Positions 33,110 to 44,234 of a stretch of 64,000 nt of DNA are shown one piece after another. The stretch spans positions 1,674,001 through 1,738,000 of the forward strand of contig JAPEUQ010000002.1 of NCBI GenBank assembly GCA_027946365.1, read 5' to 3'. Position 1 is the first letter of the stretch; each line of letters opens with the position of its first letter. Under the pieces are notes generated by a model, which was not told the origin of the DNA, made no database searches, and saw nothing but the letters and a program-made list of their open reading frames with translations. This DNA is from Kalmusia sp. IMI 367209 (lineage: Eukaryota; Ascomycota; Dothideomycetes; Pleosporales; Didymosphaeriaceae). The position numbers were made by a program, and so were the translations under genes.

Positions 33110-34003
33110 TTATTCGACCTGAACGAGAGGAAGAAAGCCGTCGGGAATGCGTGTGTTAGTCGGTAGCTGCTGTATAAGTTCGAGAGTCCTTTTCGCATGA
33201 TACATATGGTTGTTATTGATAGCCTGGAGGATATGATCTCGGCCTCTTATAACAACGCTAAAGAAATAGTCGTCAGGAATACGTGTGTTGGACGGTAGCA
33301 GCTTCATAACTTCAAGAATCAATTCCGCATTGCAGATATAGTTGCGGTTAATGGCCTGGAGGATATAATCTCGGACTGTCGTAACAACGCTAAAGAAATA
33401 GTCATCGGGAATACGTGTGTTGGACGGTAGCGGCTGTAGAACTTCGAGAGTCTCTTTCGCGTTGTTGAAATCGTTGATATTAATGGCTTGGTGGATATGA
33501 TCTCGGACTGTTGTAAGAACGCCAAAGAAATAGTTGTCGGGAACACGTGTGTTGGACGGTAGCTGCTGTATAACTTCGAAAGTCCCTTTTGCATTCTTAG
33601 GATAGTTGTCATTAAGAGCCTGGATGATATGATCTCGGACTGTTGTAACAACGCTAAAATAATAGTTGTCAGGAATACGTATGTTGGACGGTAGCTGCTG
33701 TATGATTTTAAGAGCCCCTTTCGCGTCGATGAAATGGTAATTGTTGATAGCCTCAATAACTTGGGTACGAACACGCGTGTAGAATGTTTTGATCAAACTA
33801 TCCGGGTTGGTCCACAAGATCATGCACCGGATTGCATGATAGGCTTTAGTGAAGGAACTGATCGTCTTTGCTTGCTGCACCAGGACATCTGCACTGATTT
33901 GGAAGAATGTTTTGTTTGTTAAAGCGAGGTTCCATATGTTTGGGACGTTTCGGACGATTTCTAGTAACAGCTCATTAGGCAATGTTTCTAGAATTGCAGT
34001 CAT
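33110..34003 (-). CDS. F-box protein with five 44-residue tandem repeats
   Basis: Single-exon 297-residue protein. Residues 5-45 (LPNELLLEIVRNVPNIWNLALTNKTF, in part) look like an F-box, the Skp1-binding module of SCF ubiquitin ligases. From residue 79 to the C-terminus it consists of five consecutive 44-residue units (the last has 43). Each runs RDxIxQAINxN, NAK, LExxQxLPSNTRIPD, then YFFSVVTTV. The DNA repeats with a 132-bp period, visible as the recurring cggtagc-tgctgta near 33157, 33290, 33422, 33554 and 33686. The predicted unit has two short amphipathic helices, so an alpha-solenoid-like binding surface is an inference. I do not recognise the repeat family. A TATA box precedes the gene, and every repeat is open, so it is probably expressed. 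Confidence 0.75.
   Translation of the reverse strand: MTAILETLPNELLLEIVRNVPNIWNLALTNKTFFQISADVLVQQAKTISSFTKAYHAIRCMILWTNPDSLIKTFYTRVRTQVIEAINNYHFIDAKGALKIIQQLPSNIRIPDNYYFSVVTTVRDHIIQALNDNYPKNAKGTFEVIQQLPSNTRVPDNYFFGVLTTVRDHIHQAININDFNNAKETLEVLQPLPSNTRIPDDYFFSVVTTVRDYILQAINRNYICNAELILEVMKLLPSNTRIPDDYFFSVVIRGRDHILQAINNNHMYHAKRTLELIQQLPTNTRIPDGFLPLVQVE
33113..33769 (-). repeat. 132-bp coding tandem repeat, five units
   Basis: In-phase tandem repeat inside the F-box gene. The period is exactly 132 bp across four complete units plus a final unit three bases shorter. Units differ by scattered substitutions but by no internal indel, which indicates selection for the 44-codon length. Confidence 0.85.
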
Positions 34004-35176
34004 CTTGAGGGAGGTGGGGTTTGAGTAAGATGGAACTGCGCGCAGGCACCTACACTAACACGTCTTATATAGTGTGACGTACATCATTAGCGTTTCGGCA
34101 CAACAGGGTTTTCCTAGATTTTCATCGCTGGTACGCACTAGGGAGATGACAAATATACATTACAGTGAGCTCTATGCAGAATTCGCCCCAACAAGAGGTA
34201 CCCCTGATCATAGCGACTAGATGTGAGTGTCCTCCCCATCACACTACTACGAACCTAAGAATGTTCGTCATATTATACTAAGGCTTCAAGGAATAACTAG
34301 ACAACACATTCTAACATACTTAAAGATAATTGACTTATTAAACGTAATTTAAGCAGCGCATACTGTAATACTTCACAAGAAGTAGACGTACAAATTCAGT
34401 AAGAAGATAGAGGCGCGAATTCAATTTGTAGTATGCAAAGTATTTTTCATGTATAATAAGAGCTCTAGCACACAACTAATACTATATAGCTAATTAATCT
34501 TTAGTTTACATGAAGTTGTGGTCAATTAAAGCTAAGGTGCCTCGCTTAATGTCCTGTATGGTGGGTTTTCTGTACTTACGGGATAGACGTTACATGCTCT
34601 TAGTATTGCATCTCCACTGTGGCAGCGACTCACATCCGCGGCGCCGATGTAATAAGACATGTTACGAGACTGCCAGATACTAATTTGCAGCTGACGTCAC
34701 GTTCACGCCTAGTGATCTGCTTCGGTTCTCGCTAGCTCCTCCAACGGACCCTCGTGTATGCGCGACATGCGGCGCTTCGTTAGTGCATAGTGCAACGGCT
34801 CGGTTGTAGGAAAAGCAAATAGGAAGGTTTGGCGGTCAGCGGACATGCAGGTACGTCATTGGAAATGCTGAGTGGAAGGGCACGCGTCCCATCCTACATA
34901 TTGTAATCATATATATTCTACCGTATTCAAGTATGCCCTATGGTACGAAACCATAGCAAGCTTAGACGATAGGAAAAAGTAGATGTTGTATTTGCGTAAT
35001 TTATTCACATATAAAAGTTTGGTTTACCTAGTTCATGAAATTCAGTATCTTTTCCTAAAGTTTTATATCAACTTCAACAAAACTGAGGCGCATACCTATA
35101 TTTCTAACTTCGAGTTCGCCGCCGTATAACTCATCTCGTGACCATATAGAAGATGATTTGGCCCAAAATGCTACAA
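34004..35176. other. AT-rich gene-free spacer
   Basis: About 1.2 kb between divergently placed upstream and downstream genes. It is strongly AT-rich at 34260-34540 and 34900-35100, with no ORF, repeat or RNA gene recognised. The left end is the F-box promoter. Confidence 0.6.
34064..34071 (-). promoter_or_regulatory. TATA box of the F-box gene
   Basis: TATATAAG on the minus strand is 61-68 bp upstream of the ATG at 34003, a sign that this lineage-specific-looking gene has a core promoter. Confidence 0.55.
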
Positions 35177-37303
35177 TCAAGTGATCCACACAGGCGTCGG
35201 ATCCGCATGAAACGACGAAGGCACCTCATTCTTCGTCTCAATAAACACACTCATCGTCCACGAAATCCCCCTCAGCATAAGCATCCACCACGCAATCTTC
35301 GCATCCAGCTCGGACAGCCTCTTCCCTTCCTCTCCCAACTCCTTACGGAAATCACCCTTTTCGACAGCTGCCACGTACTGATTGCCGATCTTCCACAGCG
35401 TCTCTCGCATAATGCTGACGCGCTTGTGGTTCCCCGCTTCGTTCCGCTCGCCGATGAAGTCCATGTTCCAGGGAGGCACGTGGACGTGGAGACGCTCGTG
35501 GTCGCGCACGTCGAGACCAGCGTTCTCTGCGAGTTTGCTGTGCGCGCGGAGGAACGTGGTGAAGCCGACATGCTCCGCATTCCCTTTCTCTCCAGCGCGG
35601 TTCTGGAAGCACTCGAAGAAATGCGTAGTATGCGCATGCACTTTCCTGCAGAACCGAACGAGCGCGACGCGTTTCTCTCTGTTGGTCCCAATCCTTTGGT
35701 TCTCGTTGACGCCGGCCCAGATGCCGGACATGCTTGCGTCTTCGGCTTGGAAAAAGTCCGACGCTGCGTGCGTCGCGAACTCCCGAAAACAGAGGCAGAT
35801 CCAGTCCAGGCTCGTGTTCTCTGGTGTGCGCGGCTCGCAGTCTCGGGTTTCGTCTGTGTTCTGCATCGATAGCGGGCTTGTTACGGAGCTATCTGGGTTG
35901 GGAACGAGCTTGTAGATACTGCGGAGCAGCGCCATTCTGCCTTCGATGTATGTGAAAATAGAGTACTTGTTCTGGCCGAGGAAAGCGCTGAATTGGATGG
36001 CGACCTGCGGCATTCTGTCACATGGGGCTTCGTATTCATGTTTAGGGGACGTTTTGTTGGTTGAGAGGGTGGATGGGAGGAACGGAGGGATCAAGAGGAC
36101 GAGGTCGTTGAAGCCGGTTCGGCGAAAGGGGTTGACAAAGACGGAAATTGCGCCCGTGGACTCGTGGTAGTTGGGCAGCGAGTCTGGGCCTCGTGTGAAT
36201 GGGTCGATGCTCAGGTAATCTAGGAGCTCGTTGTGCTTGACTTGGTGGTCGTCGCCCATGAGATTGAACTCGTGGTTGAGCAGAGAAGGACAGCCTGGTA
36301 GGATTCCACACAGCATCTTATCCGCAAGCCTGGTTGGTATGAAATTTGGAATCGGAGTGTGGGCCTTGGTCCCAGAGGTGGACGTTGACGATCGAAGGAA
36401 AGAAACGACCAAGCCCATGCCCCTAACATACACCGAATTGAGCACATATCCATTGCCGTCTGCGATCATGGTGATGACTCCTTTCTGCCGTTCTAGCGTT
36501 TTCCATTGCATACCGTACCTAGTGGCTAGGACTACTATAGCCCCAACTGATGTTTTGGCCAGTGGCCGTGCAACATCCGGTGGGACGAGGTCCCAGGACC
36601 GTCGCCTGTACACGACAGCTGGCGAAGCACAATCTTTGCCTTTGGACACGCCGTCTAGATCCGTGTGGCTGAGGCTGAATATGTAGAGTCTGTGCATTTC
36701 GCGGAGTAAGAGTGCCCAGGATACTAACATCTCGGTATCTGCTATGTAGGTTTTCGATGGATGTGGTGAAGGATGCTCTGAGAAGTCGGTGTCAGTAGGA
36801 TAGTCCATGCTAGGCGCCGTACGCTTGAGCGTAGCAACGGCGTTAGCGGTTCGGGTCGGCGTCTTAATCAGTCCTTCATCAGTTGTTAGAAGGTTCGGTG
36901 TCAAGCATTCTTTCAGAGCTTTAACGTTATCTTCGTATGACTCCTGAGCTCTGAATCCTTGAGACAACCGCTTGAAAAACCCGGCGGGTTTTATCTCGGC
37001 TCTTGCGCCTGCTTCGATTTCCGTCAGGTGTGCCGCTGCATGTTTTGAGTCTCGAATCTTTTCGATTTCGTCTTTGGTGAGCAGAAGAATTTCTGGCGTG
37101 ACGTAGAGGACCTCGTAGCGGAACTCGAATCCGAGCCAGTGGCGCCGTGTGTGGTTCGCCCACGGCCCGATGACTGCGTGCTTGCACTTGCGATAGCCCT
37201 CTGCGGTAGCGAAAAGCTGGGCAAAGAAGGAGGCAAACCCGATCCCTAAAGCAACGATGGAGATGACCAGGGCTGTAACGCTGACATTATCTGACAACGA
37301 CAT
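35177..37303 (-). CDS. Modin-like fungal membrane-anchored protein
   Basis: Uninterrupted 708-residue protein of an uncharacterised Pezizomycotina family often annotated modin. Residues 9-31 form one N-terminal hydrophobic helix (VSVTALVISIVALGIGFASF) followed by the family signature AEGYRKCKHAVIGPWANHTRR and FEFRYEVLYVTPEI. The rest is soluble. It has a WALLLREMHRLY block, an internal RYGMQWKTLE block before ITMIADGNGYVLNS, a Cys-containing segment LDWICLCFREFATHAASDF, and a C-terminal hydrophobic stretch KIAWWMLMLRGISWTMSVF. No catalytic motif is recognised and function is unknown. Codon use and base composition look like the core genes and unlike the neighbouring AT-rich spacers. Many shorter ORFs in other frames overlap it and are shadows. 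Confidence 0.75.
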   Translation of the reverse strand: MSLSDNVSVTALVISIVALGIGFASFFAQLFATAEGYRKCKHAVIGPWANHTRRHWLGFEFRYEVLYVTPEILLLTKDEIEKIRDSKHAAAHLTEIEAGARAEIKPAGFFKRLSQGFRAQESYEDNVKALKECLTPNLLTTDEGLIKTPTRTANAVATLKRTAPSMDYPTDTDFSEHPSPHPSKTYIADTEMLVSWALLLREMHRLYIFSLSHTDLDGVSKGKDCASPAVVYRRRSWDLVPPDVARPLAKTSVGAIVVLATRYGMQWKTLERQKGVITMIADGNGYVLNSVYVRGMGLVVSFLRSSTSTSGTKAHTPIPNFIPTRLADKMLCGILPGCPSLLNHEFNLMGDDHQVKHNELLDYLSIDPFTRGPDSLPNYHESTGAISVFVNPFRRTGFNDLVLLIPPFLPSTLSTNKTSPKHEYEAPCDRMPQVAIQFSAFLGQNKYSIFTYIEGRMALLRSIYKLVPNPDSSVTSPLSMQNTDETRDCEPRTPENTSLDWICLCFREFATHAASDFFQAEDASMSGIWAGVNENQRIGTNREKRVALVRFCRKVHAHTTHFFECFQNRAGEKGNAEHVGFTTFLRAHSKLAENAGLDVRDHERLHVHVPPWNMDFIGERNEAGNHKRVSIMRETLWKIGNQYVAAVEKGDFRKELGEEGKRLSELDAKIAWWMLMLRGISWTMSVFIETKNEVPSSFHADPTPVWIT

Positions 37304-38161
37304 CGCAATTGTTGTGATCCACGTCTAGAATTGCATGTAGAATGAGAATGATTTGAGTGGTAGCGAGTAACGATTGTTCTAAGTAATATATCATAAACTG
37401 CTCGACTCACATTGACATTAAGAGTAGAGCCAAGCTCTTAAATAATGTACAGAGCATAACGGGGGCCGGATATTTGCATTGCTTTTTTGGATCCTCTATT
37501 GGTGTTTGTGTTTTGCAACGCTTCGGGTGTACATTGGGGGCCGAACTGTTACGGGGCCGAACTTGTAACAGACCCCAGTACATCTCCGCATTAAGTTTAG
37601 CCTTGTTCAATATCGTGGTGGAAGAGTGGTGCGGTTGGTAGGATTGGGATGGGGCTAGGGTTTGGGTATTATTTGGATCGTGGGCCTAAGTTGTTTTGTC
37701 GGGTCGATTACGATGTACACTCTAGTGTCTGACTACGGTGGATTTGTAAAGAGATCGCCTCATTGTTTGCTTAGTATTTAAGGTACTTAGTCTGACGGAC
37801 TTTTACTGATTAGTTCTTACTCTTGTCTCAAAACATGAAATAGGTGAGGACTTGGCGGTCATATGCAAACGAGATATGTATAATCATAATCATAGCTCAT
37901 TTCCATTCGTTCTTGTAGTCTAAAATCTACATACGCGTGCACTTCACTCCTGAGAACGCCATGCTTGCCATGCTAAATCAAAAACCTGCCTGCCCAATAG
38001 CCCAGGTATACATTTTTGCAACGCCCGGGCCCGCGCAAGCCTCTGTGTATCAATCGTCGCGCGCCAATGCACAAGTCCTATCCAATACCTTGGTCCAAAA
38101 CCTGCTCTTCGTCGGCGCAACTCTACTGGAGACGGCCCAAGATCTCTGTGCGTTCGATTCC
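37304..38161. other. Gene-free spacer
   Basis: About 860 bp between the modin-like promoter and the 3' end of the symporter gene. No recognisable gene or repeat. Confidence 0.6.
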
Positions 38162-40191
38162 TCACGAAGGGCGCCTCCTCCGTGGTGCAACAATATCGGG
38201 ATCTTCTTTCTCCTCCGCAACCCGTAGTGTAAGCCAAGCGGCGACAAGCGCACAGCACCCTCCAAACCTGAGCACCCACGCAACGCTGTTATCGCCCGGG
38301 GTCCCTCTCGGCTTCTGGAGCATCTTGAATATGGCGGAACTGAACAATGTCGCAATGACCTGGGGTGCCGCAATCGCCACGTTATGAATACCCAGAATGA
38401 CACCAGCCTGATCTGCACCTGTTTCTGCAGCATCGTCCTCGCCCGCCGCGATCCGGTTTGCCTCTCTGTCGTACGGGTTCGGTCGCAGCATCCCTCGACG
38501 CATAGCATCTCGCTTTGAGATTTCTGAGGAGAGAAGCGCGAAGGGCGCCCAATTTGTCAGTGCCCAAGGTATGCCGATAAGGCCTACGAGGATGGTCGCT
38601 CCGGTGGTGGTACGCACAAGGAAGGTAGCAGCCATGAGTACAGCGAACATGATATGTGAGAGGAACCACGAGCGACGGAGGGTGAGACTCTGGATCTGTA
38701 GTACATTTTGGTACTCAGCCAGGCGTGCCGAAAGACTCTTAGGCTGTCGTGATCGGCTGGGTTGCTTGAGCGAGAAATATCCCGAGCCTGCCAGTCCACC
38801 CGGAGTTCCTGGTGTCATGGGGGTCATTGGTGTTGTCGGACCAGGTTGCGGCGCAGAGTACGTCGGCGGGATGATGAAGGGCAGGATAACAGACGCAACG
38901 AACGTTGTAATTGCGAAGATTAGTAGAGCGCCGGTCCCGACTCTTGTTCCCTCTTCCATTGCGTCTGAGACTTGCTCATCGGACATGTTAGGATTCTTCT
39001 CGTATTCTTGATCGAAGTAGAGGTCACCGACATATGTTGTAATGTAGAACAAGAAAGGAAACCATCCGATCCATGCAAGGAACTGGACTTCACAGACTCG
39101 CTTGATCTGTAGCGGCAAGGAGCGGACCGAACGAGCCAGGGAAGTGAAAAAGTTGAGAAGGCCTTCCTGGGGAGTTGGCGGCCCTTCGTAGCTCGGATCT
39201 CGCTCAGAAACGGACACGCAGCTGATGCCGACTGTGATGGCCATGATGATGCATGCAATGGCGCAGAGCACCTTGAATTGACTGGAGCCGAAAAAAGGAA
39301 GATACTTGGGCAGGTCGGCTTTTCCGGCTAGGTAACCTAATATGTTGCCTACACCCGATGCCCGGATCATCCAAGCGTTGGCAGCTTCCTGTTGGTGGGT
39401 TGGGGCGACGTCGACGATATAGGCCCGAATTCCCGCTTGGATCACGTTGATAGCGAAATCCAGCACATAGACGAACAGAACGGCGAAGAGCATGATGCTC
39501 GTCTTCACACCTTCCGACTCCCTGTTGGCACCAAAGATACCGAGGAATCCACCAACGATTTCGGCGGCCCAGGCCAAAACCATCAACGAGACTATGGTGG
39601 CCGCGGCGCCGCCAACGATGAAGGGACGCCTTTTGCCCCATTTTATCCGACAATTGTCGCTCTTCATGCCAACGTATGGCTGGACAAGTGCACCCGAGAG
39701 AGGGCCAGCAATCCAGACCAGCGCAAGCATAGACTTGCTGAGACCGAGAGACAAAAGATATGGCTACGTATCGTCAGCTTGGACGCTCCCAACGTTCTCC
39801 TTGGCTCATAACTTACAGAACCATTAGATGTCTCTACAGACCACCCAATTTGCAGCCCGAGGCCGCCCAGGGTGAGCAGAAACAGGAAGAAGCTGCTCTT
39901 TGTCTCTTCTTGGTCGTCGCCCTGCCAATCGTCGCTGCCCACAGGCGAGAGGACCTTATACAGCTCGTCCACCTCCTCTTCTGACAAGCGGGGCCGCATC
40001 AGCGGAGATGTTTCGTGGATGATCTGCTCCATGGGTTGGTCTATGGAGCTTCGACCGAAAGTTACGACTTTGGGTTGATGGGCGGGACCCTCGTTTGTTG
40101 CTGGGGCTCGGGGAGGAAAGAGTGGAGAGACCAGCGAGGAATGCGGCGACGAGGTCGACGAAGCCACGAGAGAGGGACGTTTGGGTGGCAT
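38162..40191 (-). CDS. Sucrose/alpha-glucoside-H+ symporter, GPH/SUT family
   Basis: Plasma-membrane disaccharide-proton symporter resembling fission-yeast Sut1 and plant SUTs. Two exons (40191-39817 and 39763-38162) are joined by a 53-bp GT-AG intron that lies within a transmembrane helix, giving 658 residues. About 115 N-terminal residues are polar. Then come GGLGLQIGWSVETSNGS in helix 1, LVWIAGPLSGALVQPYVGMKSD with the conserved RxGKRRPFI-like IKWGKRRPFIV loop, a large central cytoplasmic loop and GIPWALTNWAPFALLSSEIS near helix 10. Twelve helices can be counted. It is divergent from the Nhx1-type exchanger with an 827-bp shared upstream region. The substrate (sucrose or maltose) is inferred from the family. 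Confidence 0.88.
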
Positions 40192-41018
40192 GGCGAGTTT
40201 GGCGGACGCTGCGCGGCCCAGGCGTCTTCAGCAGGTGCGTTGTGGGTGGGGGGATCGGAATGGCTCGCGCACGGTGCGGCGAGGAATTCGAGTGAATGGG
40301 CTCCGGGTCGGATTCGTGTGAGACGTGGCACTAGCTGACGGGATGTGATATCCAGAGCAGATGTGCCATGCCAGCTGTGACGCGCGCCACAAAAGGTCAG
40401 GTCAGGTCAGGTCAGTTCACTGGGAGGGGGGAGTTGGGAACGGCTTCGAAAAGAGGCGGTAGGAAGGAAGAAAATAAAACTGCAAGACAAGGCGGTCAGC
40501 GGGGGTGGGGCGGTCAACACCACGCGCAGGATGGCTAGGACTAGTGCTACATGTTGGATGGTCATGCAGTCATGCCGCCGTTCCTTGAACCCATTATCCT
40601 GCGATGACGTTGGGTCCGCGGGTCGAGCACGGGCGCAGCCCCTGCCCATGCGCTAGCCCCAAGTGGAACGTGGCTTCTGAGGCGTCCGCCGACGCTGCGA
40701 CGGCCTCTGTTGAGCGCGTGGAACCATCACCAGATACCAGCTACCAGCACAACTCGTTGCCGGCCTCGCCCGCCCTCGACCCTCTCCGTATACGCACGTC
40801 CGTCCGCACGTCTCCCTGCCTGCGCGCTGTGCTGGTTCCCGAGAACGCGCTCCCTGCAGCGCCCCCAGTCGCGGCTGCACGTTGCACCAGACCGCCCAAG
40901 GCTGCAGCAATCGAGCTGCCCTGCGTTGCACCACACCAAGCAGCCACCTTTCCTCTGCGCGACCGTTGCGCGCAAACCCTCGACATCTCCCATGATAGCC
41001 CCGCCTTGACAGCCCAGC
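40192..41018. other. Divergent promoter region, symporter / exchanger
   Basis: This 827-bp region holds the 5' regions of both genes, with the GGTCA-type pentamer repeat at 40392-40413. The large ORFs on both strands between 40600 and 41300 are GC-rich chance frames. Confidence 0.55.
40392..40413. repeat. Pentanucleotide repeat (AGGTC)4
   Basis: Four perfect AGGTC units plus AG lie about 200 bp upstream of the symporter start. Confidence 0.85.
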
Positions 41019-43199
41019 ATGGCGTCCGCACTGGGGTGGGCCGTTACCGAGCTCCTGAGTACGCGCTCCCGACCAAACCTGCAAAAAGTACCGCCGTGAG
41101 AAGATGCATGGGCTGACAGCTGGCAGAGCGAGAAGCCACAGACGCAGACCCCGATGGTCAGATGCCCCATTCTTGGACAAACGTCCCGACTCTAACGCGC
41201 CGACAGAGACCCCCGAGGCAGGCCAGAAGGAGATCTTCACATCATGGGGGCTCTCTATCCTGATCGCCTTGCTCATCATCGCCCTGTTCACAAGCTACAT
41301 CCTGCAAACGCGCAAGATACAGGCCGTCCACGAGACGGTGCTGTCCATCTTTGCGGGAATGTTCGTGGGCTTGATCCTGCGCTTGACAGCCGTGGCCTCG
41401 GTCCGTGAGACTGTGAGCTTCGACTACCAGATGTTCTTCAATCTTCTGCTGCCACCCATCATCCTATCTTCCGGATATGAGCTGCATCAAGTATGCTTGC
41501 CCTGCACTTTCGTTGGTCAATGGCTTACAGACGCAGGGCAACTTCTTCCGCCATATCGGCACTATTCTCACCTTCGCCTTCGCCGGCACCTTTATATCCG
41601 CTGTGGTCCTGGGTCTTATACTATTTTTATGGACAAGGATACCGCTGGATGGATTCAAGATCAACTTCGTCGAGGCCATGTCCGTGGGTGCTACGCTCTC
41701 AGCGACGGACCCTGTGACCATTCTCGCCATCTTCAACAGCTACAAAGTCGAGCCGAAACTCTACACCATCATTTTTGGCGAGTCCATTCTAAACGACGCC
41801 ATCGCTATCGTGTTGTTCGAGACTGCGCAAAAGTACAAGGATGGGGCTGAGTCGCTCGGTCTGCTGAGCCTGTTTGAGGCCATTGGAATCTTCTTTGGCG
41901 TCTTTTTCGGAAGTCTCTTCATCGGGGTCATGGTCGGCATTGCTGCGTCTTTGACGTTGAAATTCACATACATCAGGCGTTTCCCGAAAACGGAGAGCTG
42001 CCTCATCATCCTCATTGCCTATTTGACCTACTTCTTTTCCAACGCCATCCACATGTCTGGTTCGTATGCTTGCTTGTATAGTTTTGTAATCCCGCTAACG
42101 CTAGACAGGAATCGTGTCTTTGCTGTTTTGTGGTATTTGCATGAAACACTATGCCTACCACAATATGTCACGACGAACCCAACTCACAACCAAGTTCGTC
42201 TTCCAGATCACCGCCCAATTGTCAGAGAATTTTATCTTCATCTATCTGGGTATTTCGCTCTTCAGCTATGATGACTACAAGCCTCTCTTCATCTTAATCA
42301 CTATCATCGGCATTTGCGCCGCTCGATGGTGCTCCGTCTTCCCTCTGGCACGAGTTATCAATGCAGTCAGTCGCTATCGAGCAAGACGCTATGGCGCCTC
42401 CGACTCTACAGAGGAGATTCCTTATTCACATCAAGCCATGATATATTGGGCAGGCCTACGAGGCGCAGTCGGTGTTGCACTAGCCGCAGGTCTATCTGGT
42501 CCTAACGCCGACACCCTACGCGCCACGGTCCTAATCGTTGTCGTGCTAACGGTCATTATCTTTGGTGGTACCACGGCACGCATGCTAGAGATCCTAGGTA
42601 TCCGGACCGGAGTTGTTGAAGAAATTGATTCTGATGATGAGTTCGACATCGAAGCCATCAATGGTGGGACTTATACCCGCAATAAAGGTCAAGGTTTTGG
42701 TCATATACCACGCCCTGGGCAAAATGGTTTTGCACTTTCCAACGTCAATGGGCAAGAGGGCGCATACTCCAGTGGCAGCGGTCGCAGTCCTATTTCGTCA
42801 AGACCTAACCTGTCATCTAGAAGAAACTCTAGCAAACCTAGGCGTCAAGATGGAGCCGATCAGGGTCTCTTGAGCCCCGTGGACAGCGGTAGCAACGATG
42901 AAGACGATACAGATCTCGATCTACCGCCAAGCGCCCGCCGATCGCCGAATCGCGTGGCCTCTCCTTTGCCACCAGAATCCTCTCCGTACCCGACATCGGG
43001 TAGCATTGCCAGGGTTGGAACAAGCGGTGGCGGCGAAGCCTCGAGAGTTGCCACCGCGACAGGCGCAGTCAAACAGCTTATCTCAGATATCTCGCAAGAC
43101 CCTGCGAATGCTTTCAAGCAAATCGATGACGGTTTCCTGAAGCCGCATCTGTTACTAGACCCTGGAAAAAATTCAGGGGCAGGTCCGAGCAATGTATAA
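41019..43199 (+). CDS. Endosomal Na+(K+)/H+ exchanger, Nhx1 type
   Basis: CPA1 cation-proton antiporter of late endosome/vacuole membranes that controls luminal pH, ion tolerance and trafficking. Preferred exons are 41019-41095, 41148-41490, 41537-42059 and 42109-43199 (677 residues). The three introns (52, 46 and 49 bp) are GT-AG, and the first contains a CTGAC branch site. Landmarks are the amiloride-type motif FFNLLLPPIIL (about residue 125), ATDPVTILAIF, the transport-site ESILNDAIAIVLFE, AQLSENFIFIYLG and GLRGAVGVALA, followed by a 200-residue polar cytoplasmic tail rich in Ser and acidic patches. The first exon is the least certain part: an ATG at 41104 would give an unspliced alternative N-terminus in the same frame. 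Confidence 0.92.
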
Positions 43200-44214
43200 G
43201 TTATGCAGGCATTTGTGGCGTTTGAGAGGAGTTCTGGTACATAGTGATATTTTCCTTATTAGGGAGCATAGCCGCTGGGTGGGACTACGCGGCGTTCTAT
43301 GGGAAGCGCACAAGTTTCTCGTATGAGAAAATACTATAAGCGTCAGAGCTCCATGGTGCGCATGAGCATTGACGAAATCATTGTATGTGTAGAAAATCAG
43401 GGCCTAGCAGAACGAAGCGCGTTCGAGATGTGGTGAGATGCCATCCCGCGATCAGAACAGCAGGCGGTCCAAGGGATCACGCTCGATACGAGCCAACTAG
43501 GACAGCCGATGAATCTAAGAGGATCAAAAGACCGTGCTATCAGTCCATTATATGAGCACATTTGCGTTCTAACGACTTGAGCGGCTATCGAGCACTTCCG
43601 GTGGATGTCGTTTCTGGATAAACTGCTGTGCAACCGCTGCCCATATTAAGAGCCGCCTGCCAGCTGGGGATGTTGCGACGGTCGTGCCTGCGGCAGCCCT
43701 GTGGCTGACCACACAGGTTTGTCGACATGTCGACGGCTCTGGAGTCTCGACCCAATTGAAGTCATATAGATCGACAAGTGCCCCAGAAAACAAGCAAAAA
43801 GTTCCGTGCTAGCGTTCTCGTTAACTGGAACGGCTGAAAGCGACAGAGCGCGCTTTGCTTGTTCGAGTGCCGACCGGGGCCGCAGAGGTCACGCGAAAAC
43901 TTTAAATTAATGTGTATCCTTACAACCAAACCATTCTCTTGGACCACCACTTACCCCCCAACAGCCAAGATCTACAAAATGTCATTCCCATCAATTGGGA
44001 ATGAGCCCAGCAAGCCTGGCGGATCGCACCGAAGCTTTGTCTGGCGCTTGGGGCAGAGCTTGACGGGACGTACTGCTACTTTGGTTCTAACCGCACGGCA
44101 GTCTGCACCAAACGGTATGTCGACGAGACACAGCACTGCACGAGCGTCCACTTCCGGTATTGCTTCGCTAGGTTTGGGCGCCTCTCGGCATCGCATTAGT
44201 AAGCTTCCTGTTGA

Positions 44215-44234
44215 GTGTGTGTGTGTGTGTGTGT
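44215..44234. repeat. (GT)10 microsatellite
   Basis: Ten perfect GT units. They read as an apparent Thr-His run on the minus strand, which explains an otherwise odd ORF there. Confidence 0.9.

Noticed and set aside
35153..35915. Plus-strand ORFs of 177-239 codons over the modin-like gene
   Set aside because: Antisense shadows of a long conserved reading frame.
40604..41291. Large GC-rich ORFs on both strands in the symporter/exchanger promoter
   Set aside because: Low-complexity chance frames. The plus-strand frame conflicts with the spliced nhx1 start.
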